The position numbers and the translations under genes were made by a program. From assembly GCF_900111015.1 (NCBI RefSeq), contig NZ_FOFS01000014.1, forward strand, positions 1 through 64,000: DNA of 64,000 nucleotides, in the 5' to 3' direction. Each line of letters starts with the position of its first letter. Within the stretch, counting starts at the first letter, position 1. Under the pieces are notes generated by a model that did no database searches, was not told the origin of the DNA, and saw only the letters and a list, made by a program, of their open reading frames with translations. Below, piece by piece: positions 6,971 to 15,318 of the stretch. The stretch comes from Solimonas aquatica. GTDB taxonomy: Bacteria > Pseudomonadota > Gammaproteobacteria > Nevskiales > Nevskiaceae.

Positions 6971-8836
6971 ATGTCCACCCTTCGCCGTTTCCTGCCCGCG
7001 CCCTTGCTGGGTCTGCTGCTGGGCAGCGCGCAAGCCGCCACGCCGAGCGTCTCCATGAGCGATCCGCATTCCTACGCCAACACGCAGGACTTCCGCACCC
7101 GCGCGCTGTCGCTGGACCTCGATGTGGACTTCGCGGCCAAGGTGCTGCGCGGCCATGTGGAGCTGCAGCTGGAACGTGTGAACCCGCAGGCACGGACCCT
7201 GATTCTGGACACCCGCGACCTCACGATCCGCGCCGTGCAGGCCGGTGACGACAAGCGGCTGAAGGCCACGGGCTTCACGCTGGCGCCGCGCGATGCGGTG
7301 CTGGGCCAGGCGCTGAGCATCCAGATGCCGGCGCAGGCCGACCGCGTGCGCATCGAATACAGCACGCAGCCGCAGGCCTCCGGCCTGCAGTGGCTCAGCC
7401 CCGCACAGACCGCCGGCGGCAAGCAGCCCTATCTGTTCACGCAGTCGCAGGCCATCCACGCGCGCAGCTGGATTCCCCTGCAGGACACGCCGCAGATTCG
7501 CGCGCCGTATCGTGCGCACATCAAAACGCCGAAAAACCTGCGGGCGGTGATGAGCGCCAACAATGATCCGCAGTCGCCGCGCAATGGCCGCTATCAATTC
7601 GAGATGCCGCAGGCGATTCCCTCGTATCTGATCGCGCTGGCCGTGGGTGATATCGAGTTTCGCAGCACCGGCCCGCGCACCGGCGTCTATGCCGAGCCTT
7701 CGGTGGTGGCCGCCGCGGCAAAGGAATTCGAGGACACCGAGCAGATGATGCAGCGCTGCGAGGCGGTGTTCGGCCCGTACCGCTGGGGCCGCTATGACCT
7801 GCTGATCCTGCCGCCGAGCTTTCCCTACGGCGGCATGGAGAATCCGCGCCTGACCTTCGCCTCGCCCACGGTAATCGCCGGCGACAAGAGTCTGGTCTCG
7901 CTGGTGGCGCATGAGCTGGCGCATAGCTGGTCCGGCAATCTGGTCACCAATGCCAGCTGGGCGGACTTCTGGCTCAACGAGGGCTTCACCAACCATCTCA
8001 CCTACCGGATCATGGAAGAGGTCTACGGTGCCGACATCGCGCAGCAGGAGCGCGCGCTGGGCGCGGTGGATTTGAAGAAGTCGCTGGAACTGGCAGACCG
8101 CGACGGCGACCGCACCCTGGCGCCCGATCTCAAGGGCCGCGATCCGGATGACGGCGTCACCGATGTGCCTTACGACCGCGGCGCCTTCTTCCTCGCCTAT
8201 CTGGAGCAGCGTTACACGCGGCCGGTGTTCGATGCCTTCCTGCGCGGCTGGTTCGACAGCCACGCCTTCCAGAGCGTGCACACCGCGGATTTTCTCGGCT
8301 ATCTGCAGACGCAGCTGATGGCGAAGTATCCGGATCGCGTGAGCATGGCCAAGGTGGACGAGTGGATCCACGCGCCGCAGATGCCGGCCGACACGCCCTG
8401 GCCGGCGGATGCTTTTGCGCAGCTCGATGCGCAGCGTCAGGCCTGGCTGGACGGCAAGCTGACGCTGGCGCAGCTGGACACCGCGAACTGGAATCCGCGC
8501 CACTGGGTGTACTGGCTCGACACCCTGCCGGTGCTCAGCGTCGCGCAGATGCAGGCCCTGGATCAGGCCTATGGTTTTTCCAGGAGCCGCAACCAGATCA
8601 TCGCCGGCCACTGGTGGGCGCTGGCGGCGCGCAGCGCCTACGCGCCGGCCGATGCCGGCATCGCGCAATACCTGCGCGACGTGGGCCGCATGCGTCTGAT
8701 CACGCCCATCTACCGCGCCCTGGCGCAGACGCCGCAAGGCCGCGCGCGCGCGCAAGCGCTGTTCGCGCAAGACAAGCCGCGTTATCACCCGATTGCGCAG
8801 ACCGCGATCGAATCGCTGCTGGCCGACAAGCCCTAG
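6971..8836 (+). CDS. M1-family zinc metallopeptidase (leukotriene A4 hydrolase/aminopeptidase-like), exported
   Basis: The protein is 621 aa. A signal peptide (FLPAPLLGLLLGSAQA) predicts export. The M1 N-terminal beta domain is followed by GGMEN (the N-terminal-amine recognition motif) and the zinc motif HELAH at residues 314-318, with the third ligand Glu at 337 in LNEGF, exactly HEXXH-X18-E. The C-terminal helical domain (about 480-620) resembles that of LTA4 hydrolase. It should trim N-terminal residues from peptides in the periplasm. The frame is open from 6839, but the ATG at 6971 immediately precedes the signal peptide. Confidence 0.93.
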   Translation: MSTLRRFLPAPLLGLLLGSAQAATPSVSMSDPHSYANTQDFRTRALSLDLDVDFAAKVLRGHVELQLERVNPQARTLILDTRDLTIRAVQAGDDKRLKATGFTLAPRDAVLGQALSIQMPAQADRVRIEYSTQPQASGLQWLSPAQTAGGKQPYLFTQSQAIHARSWIPLQDTPQIRAPYRAHIKTPKNLRAVMSANNDPQSPRNGRYQFEMPQAIPSYLIALAVGDIEFRSTGPRTGVYAEPSVVAAAAKEFEDTEQMMQRCEAVFGPYRWGRYDLLILPPSFPYGGMENPRLTFASPTVIAGDKSLVSLVAHELAHSWSGNLVTNASWADFWLNEGFTNHLTYRIMEEVYGADIAQQERALGAVDLKKSLELADRDGDRTLAPDLKGRDPDDGVTDVPYDRGAFFLAYLEQRYTRPVFDAFLRGWFDSHAFQSVHTADFLGYLQTQLMAKYPDRVSMAKVDEWIHAPQMPADTPWPADAFAQLDAQRQAWLDGKLTLAQLDTANWNPRHWVYWLDTLPVLSVAQMQALDQAYGFSRSRNQIIAGHWWALAARSAYAPADAGIAQYLRDVGRMRLITPIYRALAQTPQGRARAQALFAQDKPRYHPIAQTAIESLLADKP

Positions 8837-8890
8837 CGTCCCCGGGCAGGCGCGGGCACGCGGGACTGACAGCGGATTCCCTTCAGCGCT

Positions 8891-9817
8891 TCAGTCCGCC
8901 GCGCCGCGCGACTCGCTCACGGCCAGGGTCTCGGCGTGAATCGGCGCGCCGCGGCGCAGCAGCGGGTGGATGAACACCGCGCTCAGGATCACCGCCACAC
9001 CGATGTAGAACGCCAGCGACAGATCGCGCTGCTCGCCCAGCAGCAGCACCGCCAGCACGATGGCGTAGACCGGTTCGAGGTTCACCGCCAGCTGTGCGGC
9101 AAAGGCCGAGAGTTCACGCAGCGCCACCAGCGACAGCGTGAAGGGCAGAATCGTGCAGCCCACCGCCAGCAGCAGCAGCAGACCCAGATCATGCGCAGAC
9201 GGCCAGTGCAGCATGCCGCTCAGCGCGCCGGGCCAGAACGGCGAGATCAGCGTCAGGAACAAGAAGCCCGCGCCCAGCTCGATGGTGGTGACCAGCAGCG
9301 GATCGGCCTCGTGCACATAGCGCTTGTTGAGCGCGCCGAAGCAGGCGTCGGCCAGGGCCGAGAACACGCCGATGACGAGGCCAATCTGCATCGCCTGCGG
9401 AATGCCGCCCACCACCAGGGCCACGCCGGGCACCACGGCGGCGCCGAGCAGAAACTCGCGCCGGTCGGCGCGCCGCTTCATCACATAGGGCTCGATCACC
9501 GCGAGGAACACCGGCGCCAGCGCGATGCAGGTGACGGCCACCGAAGCATTGGCGAGCTTGATGGCGCCGTAGAAGCCCAGCCAGTGCAGGGACACCAGCA
9601 CGCCGATGCCGGCGTAGGTGGCGATCAGCTTCGGCGGCAGCGCGCGCAGTCCGCGCCACACGCGCGGCAGGGGCAGCAGCAGGGCGGTGACGATCAGCAT
9701 GCGCCACCACACCAGGGCAAACGCGTCCAGGCTGATCAGCTTGCCGAGAATCGCCGTGAAGCCCCAGAGCAGGACGCAGAAGTGAATCTGCAACTGGGCT
9801 TTGAACAGGGGCGACAT
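8891..9817 (-). CDS. EamA/DMT-family transporter
   Basis: The 308-aa membrane protein has about ten hydrophobic helices arranged as two EamA repeats (about 10-135 and 150-290), typical of the drug/metabolite transporter superfamily that exports amino acids or other small metabolites. Signature stretches include LLWGFTAILGKLISLDAFALVWWRM and LEPVYAIVLAVLLLGE in the second repeat. The ATG at 9817 follows AAGG and begins MSPLFKAQ; earlier in-frame starts would add a non-membrane tail rich in Ser/Pro/Arg. The substrate is unknown. Confidence 0.88.
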   Translation of the reverse strand: MSPLFKAQLQIHFCVLLWGFTAILGKLISLDAFALVWWRMLIVTALLLPLPRVWRGLRALPPKLIATYAGIGVLVSLHWLGFYGAIKLANASVAVTCIALAPVFLAVIEPYVMKRRADRREFLLGAAVVPGVALVVGGIPQAMQIGLVIGVFSALADACFGALNKRYVHEADPLLVTTIELGAGFLFLTLISPFWPGALSGMLHWPSAHDLGLLLLLAVGCTILPFTLSLVALRELSAFAAQLAVNLEPVYAIVLAVLLLGEQRDLSLAFYIGVAVILSAVFIHPLLRRGAPIHAETLAVSESRGAAD

Positions 9818-9944
9818 GGCCTTGCGCTTCTCATCACGAAAACAAACGGCGCGCAGCTTGCCTGCAATGAGCGACCTTGAACAGCCGGGGGAGCCCTCAG
9901 GCTGGGCGCTGGGGGATGTAGCGGACCTGGCGGGGACCGCAGTC

Positions 9945-10246
9945 GCAGGGCGGGTTAGGCGCGCCAGCGCCATAACCCGCCATGGCTTTGCCGTCGTCTT
10001 TGGATGGTTGCGCTTGATCTGATGGTCGTTTCGTCCGCCGCCGCTGTCGCGGCGCCGGAAGGTAAGCGCTGCTCGGTGCGCCGCAAAGGGGGCTCAAAAG
10101 CAAAAGAGAAGCGTGAAGCGAGCTACGGAGAGCTTCTGCGGCCGCCGCCGGAAGAAGCCAATAGATCGGGCATCACACACCGCAACCCACAGCAAAGCCA
10201 TGGCCGGCTACGCGGCTTCGCCGCCAACCCGCCCTACGAAGTTAAC
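9945..10246. repeat. Inverted-repeat-bounded repeat element, copy A (about 0.3 kb)
   Basis: The left end (GGGCGGGTTAGGCGC...TAACCCGCCATGGCTTTG, 9948-9990) and the right end (10190-10246, read in reverse) are imperfect inverted copies, both carrying ATGGCTTTG just inside a GGCGGGTT palindrome. The interior shares blocks with the larger copy at 19671-20295, in opposite orientation: GATCTATTGGCTTCTTCC, the CCCCCTTTGC...GCACCGAGCAGCGC stretch, and CCGGCGCCGCGACAGCGGCG. No transposase is encoded. It fills the interval between the EamA and thioesterase genes. Confidence 0.7.
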
Positions 10247-10294
10247 GCTTCGGGACTTGATGCGGCCGCGCACCTGACGATGCGCGCGCCAGAC

Positions 10295-10738
10295 TCAAAT
10301 GCGCTGCGAACGGCGCGCCTGGGCGTCGGCGTAGCGACGGATTTCATCCGGGGTGCTGGGCTCCAGCGGCTGCACCGCCTGCGGTTCGCCGGCTTCGTTC
10401 ACGGCCACCATGGTGAAGAAGCAGCTGTTGGCGTGACGCACGGTCTGCTTCTGGATGTCTTCCGCCACCACCTTGATGCCCACTTCCATGGAAGTGCGGC
10501 CGGTGTAATTCACCGAAGCGAGAAAGCTCACCAGCTCGCCGACATGAATCGGCTCGCGGAACATCACGCGGTCCACCGAGAGCGTCACCACGTAGCGGCC
10601 GGCATAACGGCTGGCGCAGGCGTACGCCACCTGATCCAGCAGCTTGAGGATGTGCCCGCCATGGATCTTGCCGGAGAAGTTCACCATGTCCGGCGTCATC
10701 AGCACGGTCATGGTCAATTGGTGGCGCGGCAGGTCCAT
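10295..10738 (-). CDS. acyl-CoA thioesterase, YciA type
   Basis: The 147-aa protein has a single hot-dog domain with the YciA/ACOT signature: NFSGKIHGGHILKLLDQVAYACASRY containing the conserved Gly-Gly-His and catalytic Asp, then VDRVMFREPIHVGELV. It hydrolyses acyl-CoA to free acid and CoA in the cytoplasm. The ATG at 10738 is chosen; upstream in-frame codons run into the REP palindrome at 10764-10819 and would encode an Ala-rich artefact. It lies downstream of aceE-aceF on the same strand but is separated by the palindrome. Confidence 0.9.
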   Translation of the reverse strand: MDLPRHQLTMTVLMTPDMVNFSGKIHGGHILKLLDQVAYACASRYAGRYVVTLSVDRVMFREPIHVGELVSFLASVNYTGRTSMEVGIKVVAEDIQKQTVRHANSCFFTMVAVNEAGEPQAVQPLEPSTPDEIRRYADAQARRSQRI

Positions 10739-10763
10739 GGACAGTTGATCCTCGAAGGTGACG

Positions 10764-10819
10764 GTCGCGGCCCAGGCCGCTCCTGCAAGGGCGACAGCAG
10801 GAGCGGCCTGGGCCGCGAC
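10764..10819. repeat. REP pair: perfect 23-bp inverted repeat
   Basis: Two 23-bp arms (10764-10786 and 10797-10819) are exact reverse complements around a 10-nt spacer. Each arm carries GCAGGAGCGGCCTGGGCCGCGAC (arm 2 orientation, one base-pair family member of the GGAGCGGCC...CCGCGAC REPs seen in Pseudomonas and Xanthomonadales-like genomes). Lack of a T-run argues against a simple intrinsic terminator; it may still stabilise the 3' end of the aceE-aceF transcript. Confidence 0.8.
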
Positions 10820-10832
10820 AACGGCTTTAGCT

Positions 10833-12512
10833 TTACAAAACCAGGCGGCGAAGATCAGCAAGCAGCTTGCCAAGCAGCACGGTGAAGCGCGCCGCTGCGG
10901 CGCCGTCGATCACGCGGTGATCGTAGGACAGCGACAGCGGGCACATCAGACGCGGCTGGAAGGCCTTGCCGTCCCAGACCGGTTTGATCTGGCTCTTGGA
11001 CACGCCCAGGATCGCCACCTCCGGCGCATTGACGATGGGCGTGAAGAAGCTGCCACCGATGCCGCCCAGCGAGGAGATGGAGAAGCAGCCGCCACGCATC
11101 TCGTCGGGCTTGAGCTTGCCGTCGCGCGCCTTCTTGGCCAGCTCGGCGGTTTCCTGCGCCAGCTGCACGATGCCCTTCTGGTCGGCATCGCGCACCACCG
11201 GCACCACCAGGCCATTGGGCGTGTCGGCGGCAAAGCCGATGTGGAAGTACTTTTTCAGAATCAGGCTTTCACCATCGGCCGACAGCGAGCTGTTGAACTC
11301 CGGATAGGCCTTCAGCGCCGCGGTCACCGCCTTGATCATGAACGGCAGCAGGGTGAGCTTCACGCCACCTTCCTCGCTCTGCGCCTTGCGGAAGGCTTCC
11401 AGCTCGGTGATGTCGGCCTCGTCGGTCTGCGTGACGTGCGGGATGTTGAGCCAGCTGCGATGCAGATGCGCGGCGGAGATCTTGCGGATGCGCGCCAGCG
11501 GCTTGGTTTCGATGCTGCCGAAGACGGAGAAGTCCTGCGCGGGAATCGGCGGAATGCCCATGCCGCCGCTGGCCGCTGCCGGTGCAGCAGCCGGCTGCGC
11601 CAGGGTCTTCTTCACGAAGCCCTGCACGTCCTCGATCATGATGCGGCCGCGCACGCCGCTGCCGCTGACCTTGCCCAGGTCCACGCCGAGTTCGCGAGCG
11701 AACTTGCGGGTGGCGGGGCCGGCATAGGGCACGGCGGGCGCGGCGGATGAAGACAAGCTGCCTTGAATGGCAGCTTGTCCCGCCGCGCGCCCCGCCAGGG
11801 ATGGCGGGGCCGGGGGTATTTCAGGCGCTGTCGTCGCGCCAGGGACGGCGACACTGCTCGGCTCAGCAGCAGCCGGTGCGGCCGCCGGCTTGCTCGGCGC
11901 AGCCGCCACTTCCGCCGGCAGCGGCGCACCTTCCAGCGTGCACACCGGCGTGCCCTGCGACACCTTGTCGCCGACCTTGAGCCTGATGTTGCGCACCACG
12001 CCGGCGGCCGGGGCCGGCACTTCCAGCGTGGCCTTGTCGGATTCCAGCACCAGCAGCGTGGCATCCTTGTCGATGCTCTCGCCTTCCTTCACCAGCAGCT
12101 CGATCACCGGCACATCGTGGTAGCTGCCGATGTCGGGAATCTTCACCTCGATGCTGCCGCTGGCCGCGCTCGCTGCAGGTGCCGCGGGTGCGGCAGCGGC
12201 AGCGGCGGGTGCGGGCGCAGGCTTGGGCGGCTCGACCGGGGCCGGCGCTGCAGCCGGCGCGGGTGCGGCCGCCGCGCTGGTTTCCATGTCGCAGACTTCC
12301 GCGCCCTGCGACACCTTGTCGCCGACCTTGATGCGCAGATTGCGCACCACGCCGGAAACCGGGGCCGGCACTTCCAGCGTCGCCTTGTCGGACTCCAGCA
12401 CCAGCATCGGCGCGTCTTTTTCGATCTGCTCGCCGTCTTTCACCAGCACTTCGATCACCGGCACATCATGGTAGTTGCCGATATCGGGAATCGTGATTTT
12501 CTGATTGGCCAT
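10833..12512 (-). CDS. aceF: pyruvate dehydrogenase E2, dihydrolipoamide acetyltransferase
   Basis: E2 core of the pyruvate dehydrogenase complex; transfers the acetyl group from lipoamide to CoA. The 559 residues comprise two lipoyl domains (about 4-77 and 121-195), each with the lipoyl-Lys motif ESDKATLEVPAP; Ala/Pro-rich linkers; a peripheral-subunit-binding domain (about 263-300, ATRKFARELGVDLGKVSGSG); and the catalytic domain with DHRVIDGAAAARF near the C-terminus. Start at 12512 (MANQKITIPDIG) follows GAGAAAGAGACC, 14 bp after aceE. The linker at about 233-255 (PSLAGRAAGQAAIQG) is encoded by two back-to-back palindromes, an apparent repeat insertion. No lpd (E3) gene follows. Confidence 0.96.
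   Translation of the reverse strand: MANQKITIPDIGNYHDVPVIEVLVKDGEQIEKDAPMLVLESDKATLEVPAPVSGVVRNLRIKVGDKVSQGAEVCDMETSAAAAPAPAAAPAPVEPPKPAPAPAAAAAAPAAPAASAASGSIEVKIPDIGSYHDVPVIELLVKEGESIDKDATLLVLESDKATLEVPAPAAGVVRNIRLKVGDKVSQGTPVCTLEGAPLPAEVAAAPSKPAAAPAAAEPSSVAVPGATTAPEIPPAPPSLAGRAAGQAAIQGSLSSSAAPAVPYAGPATRKFARELGVDLGKVSGSGVRGRIMIEDVQGFVKKTLAQPAAAPAAASGGMGIPPIPAQDFSVFGSIETKPLARIRKISAAHLHRSWLNIPHVTQTDEADITELEAFRKAQSEEGGVKLTLLPFMIKAVTAALKAYPEFNSSLSADGESLILKKYFHIGFAADTPNGLVVPVVRDADQKGIVQLAQETAELAKKARDGKLKPDEMRGGCFSISSLGGIGGSFFTPIVNAPEVAILGVSKSQIKPVWDGKAFQPRLMCPLSLSYDHRVIDGAAAARFTVLLGKLLADLRRLVL
11752..11810. repeat. two adjacent palindromes inside the aceF coding sequence
   Basis: An 11-bp perfect inverted repeat (11752-11762/11769-11779, GACAAGCTGCC with a 6-nt loop) lies next to a 9-bp perfect one (11789-11797/11802-11810, GCCCCGCCA with loop GGGA). 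The second hairpin has the form CGCCAxGGATGGCG, also seen at about 20029-20046 and 52657-52676. It is in frame and lies in the flexible linker between the second lipoyl domain and the subunit-binding domain. Confidence 0.75.
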
Positions 12513-12526
12513 GTGCGGTCTCTTTC

Positions 12527-15199
12527 TCAAACCGTCCAGGGCGCGGCGCGATCGGCCTTGATGCCGTAGATCTTGATCGCCTGCGCCACTTTTTCCATCG
12601 TCACCTTCTTCTCCTCGGCCAGCGCACGCAGCGCCTTCACCACGATCCAGCGGCGGTCGATCTCGAAGAAGTCACGCAGCGCCGGACGATTGTCGGAGCG
12701 ACCGAAACCGTCGGTGCCCAGCACATGGTAACGGCCCGGCACATAGGGGCGGATCTGTTCGGCGTAGGCGCGCACCCAGTCGGTGGAGGCGATCACCGGA
12801 CCGCTCATGCCTTCCAGGCATTCCTGCACATAGCTCTTCTGCGCCGGCTGCTCGGGATGCAGCAGGCTCCAGCGTTCGGCGGCGCGGCCATCGCGCGCCA
12901 GCTCGGTGAAGGAGGGCACGCTCCAGATGTCGCTGGTGACGCCCCATTCTTCCTTGAGCAGTTCGGCGGCGGCCAGCACCTCGCGCAGGATCACGCCGGA
13001 GCCCAGCAGCTGCACATGCGCCTTGGCGCGCTTTTCCTCGCTGCGCAGCAGGTACATGCCCTTGATGATGCCGCTCTCGGCACCGGCCGGCATCGCCGGG
13101 TGCGGATAGTTTTCGTTGTACAGCGAGAGGTAGTAGTAGACGTCGCGGTTCTCGCCGTACATCTGCTGCAGACCGTGCTGCACGATCACCGCCAGCTCGT
13201 AGGAGAAGGCCGGATCGTAGGACAGGCAGTTGGGCACGGTGGCGCTGTAGATGTGCGAATGGCCGTCCTCGTGCTGCAGGCCTTCGCCATTGAGCGTGGT
13301 GCGGCCGGCGGTGGCGCCGAGCAGGAAGCCACGCGCGCGCGCATCGCCCGCCGCCCAGCACAGATCGCCGATGCGCTGGAAGCCGAACATCGAATAGAAG
13401 ATGTAGAAGGGCAGCAGCGGCTGGCCGTGATTGGCGTAGGAGGTAGCGGCCGCCAGCCAGGAGGACATGGCGCCGGCTTCGGTGATGCCCTCTTCGAGAA
13501 TCTGGCCCTTGATGTCTTCCTTGTAGAAGGCGAGCTGGTCGGCGTCTTCGGGCTGGTACTTCTGTCCCACCACCGAGTAGATGCCCAGCGAACGGAACAT
13601 CGCCTCCATGCCGAAGGTGCGCGCCTCGTCGGGCACGATGGGCACGATCAGCTTGCCGATGTTCTTGTCGCGCAGCAGGGTCTGCAGCATCTGCACGAAG
13701 GCCATGGTGGTGCTGATCTCGCGCTCGCCGGTGGCGGCGGTGAGCTTCTCGAAGCTCGACAGCGGCGGAATCGACAGCGCGGTCTTCACAGGCCGGCGCG
13801 CGGGCAGCGAGCCGCCCAGCGCGGCGCGACGCGCCTTCAGGTACTGGATTTCCGGCGAGTCCTCGGCCGGCTTGTAGAACGGCGTGCTGGCGATCTGGTC
13901 GTCGGAGATGGGAATGCGGAAACGGTCGCGGAAGGCGCGCAGCGCGTCCTCGCCCATCTTCTTCTGCTGATGCGTGATGTTCTGGCCTTCGCCGGCCTCG
14001 CCCATGCCGTAGCCTTTCACGGTCTTGGCCAGAATCACCGTGGGCGAACCCGTGTGCTGGCTGGCGGCGGCGTAGGCGGCGTAGATCTTGTGCGGGTCAT
14101 GACCACCGCGGTTCAGGCGCGCGATGTCCTCGTCGGACATGGTTTCCACCAGGCGGCGCAGCTCCGGGAACTTGCCGAAGAAGTTCTCGCGCGTGTACTT
14201 GCCGCCCTTGGCCTTGTAGTTCTGGTATTCGCCGTCGACGGTTTCGTTGAACACCTGCAGCAGATGCCCGCTGCTGTCCTGCGCGATCAGCGGATCCCAG
14301 AGCGAGCCCCAGATCAGCTTGATCACATTCCAGCCGGCGCCACGGAAGGTGCCTTCCAGCTCCTGGATGATCTTGCCGTTGCCGCGCACCGGGCCGTCGA
14401 GACGCTGCAGGTTGCAGTTGATGACGAAGATCAGGTTGTCGAGCTTTTCACGCGCGGCGATGTCGATGGCGCCCAGTGATTCGGGCTCGTCCATCTCGCC
14501 GTCGCCACAGAAGCACCAGACCTTGCGGCCGCTGGCCTTCACCAGGCCGCGGTTTTCCAGGTACTTCATCAGGCGCGCCTGATAGATCGCGGTGATGGGG
14601 CCCAGGCCCATGCTCACCGTGGGGAACTGCCAGAAGTCCGGCTGCAGCCAGGGATGCGGATAGCTGGACAGTCCCGGCTGCAGGGCTTCCATGCGGAAGC
14701 GCTTCATCTGCTCTTCGCTGAGCCGGCCTTCGAGGAAGGCGCGCGAATAGATGCCCGGCGCGACATGGCCCTGGATGTAGATCAGATCGCCGCCGTCGGG
14801 ATGATCCGCCCCCTTCCAGAAATGGTTGAAGCCCACGTCATAGAGCGTGGCGCTGGAGGCGAAGCTGGCGATGTGGCCGCCGATGCCGGAATGCTCGCGG
14901 TTGGCATTGACCACCATGGCCATCGCGTTCCAGCGGATGATGGAGCGGATGCGCCACTCCAGCTCGTGGTCGCCCGGCGAGCGCTGCTCCAGATGCGGCG
15001 GGATGGTGTTGAGATAAGCCGTGTTGGGGCGGAACGGGATGAAGGAGCCGCTGCGCCGCGCCTTGTCGATCAGCTGTTCCAGCAGAAAGTGCGCACGCTC
15101 CGGCCCCTGGTGGTCGAGCACCGCATCGAGCGCTTCCAGCCACTCGCGGCTCTCCAATGGATCACTGTCCTGCACCAGCTTGGCGTCATCTGCAGCCAT
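12527..15199 (-). CDS. aceE: pyruvate dehydrogenase E1 component, homodimeric type
   Basis: ThDP-dependent decarboxylase that oxidatively decarboxylates pyruvate and acetylates the lipoyl groups of AceF. Its 890 aa match the usual homodimeric E1 length. Visible hallmarks: SGIGGHIASFASSATLYDVGFNHF near the N-terminus, the thiamine-diphosphate motif GDGEMDEPES...NLIFVINCN in the first third, and GRTTLNGEGLQHEDGHSH in the middle. The ATG is preceded by GAGGAGCAGGG. It is first in the aceE-aceF operon and diverges from a LysR regulator gene. Confidence 0.97.
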   Translation of the reverse strand: MAADDAKLVQDSDPLESREWLEALDAVLDHQGPERAHFLLEQLIDKARRSGSFIPFRPNTAYLNTIPPHLEQRSPGDHELEWRIRSIIRWNAMAMVVNANREHSGIGGHIASFASSATLYDVGFNHFWKGADHPDGGDLIYIQGHVAPGIYSRAFLEGRLSEEQMKRFRMEALQPGLSSYPHPWLQPDFWQFPTVSMGLGPITAIYQARLMKYLENRGLVKASGRKVWCFCGDGEMDEPESLGAIDIAAREKLDNLIFVINCNLQRLDGPVRGNGKIIQELEGTFRGAGWNVIKLIWGSLWDPLIAQDSSGHLLQVFNETVDGEYQNYKAKGGKYTRENFFGKFPELRRLVETMSDEDIARLNRGGHDPHKIYAAYAAASQHTGSPTVILAKTVKGYGMGEAGEGQNITHQQKKMGEDALRAFRDRFRIPISDDQIASTPFYKPAEDSPEIQYLKARRAALGGSLPARRPVKTALSIPPLSSFEKLTAATGEREISTTMAFVQMLQTLLRDKNIGKLIVPIVPDEARTFGMEAMFRSLGIYSVVGQKYQPEDADQLAFYKEDIKGQILEEGITEAGAMSSWLAAATSYANHGQPLLPFYIFYSMFGFQRIGDLCWAAGDARARGFLLGATAGRTTLNGEGLQHEDGHSHIYSATVPNCLSYDPAFSYELAVIVQHGLQQMYGENRDVYYYLSLYNENYPHPAMPAGAESGIIKGMYLLRSEEKRAKAHVQLLGSGVILREVLAAAELLKEEWGVTSDIWSVPSFTELARDGRAAERWSLLHPEQPAQKSYVQECLEGMSGPVIASTDWVRAYAEQIRPYVPGRYHVLGTDGFGRSDNRPALRDFFEIDRRWIVVKALRALAEEKKVTMEKVAQAIKIYGIKADRAAPWTV

Positions 15200-15318
15200 A
15201 CCCTGCTCCTCATCCGTCTCGTTTTACGCGAACGCAAAATGTAGACCCGCGAGCTTCATACGTCCAATATATGAGCCTGAGCTGATCGATATTTATTAAG
15301 TATCTCTCGGGTGAGCTG

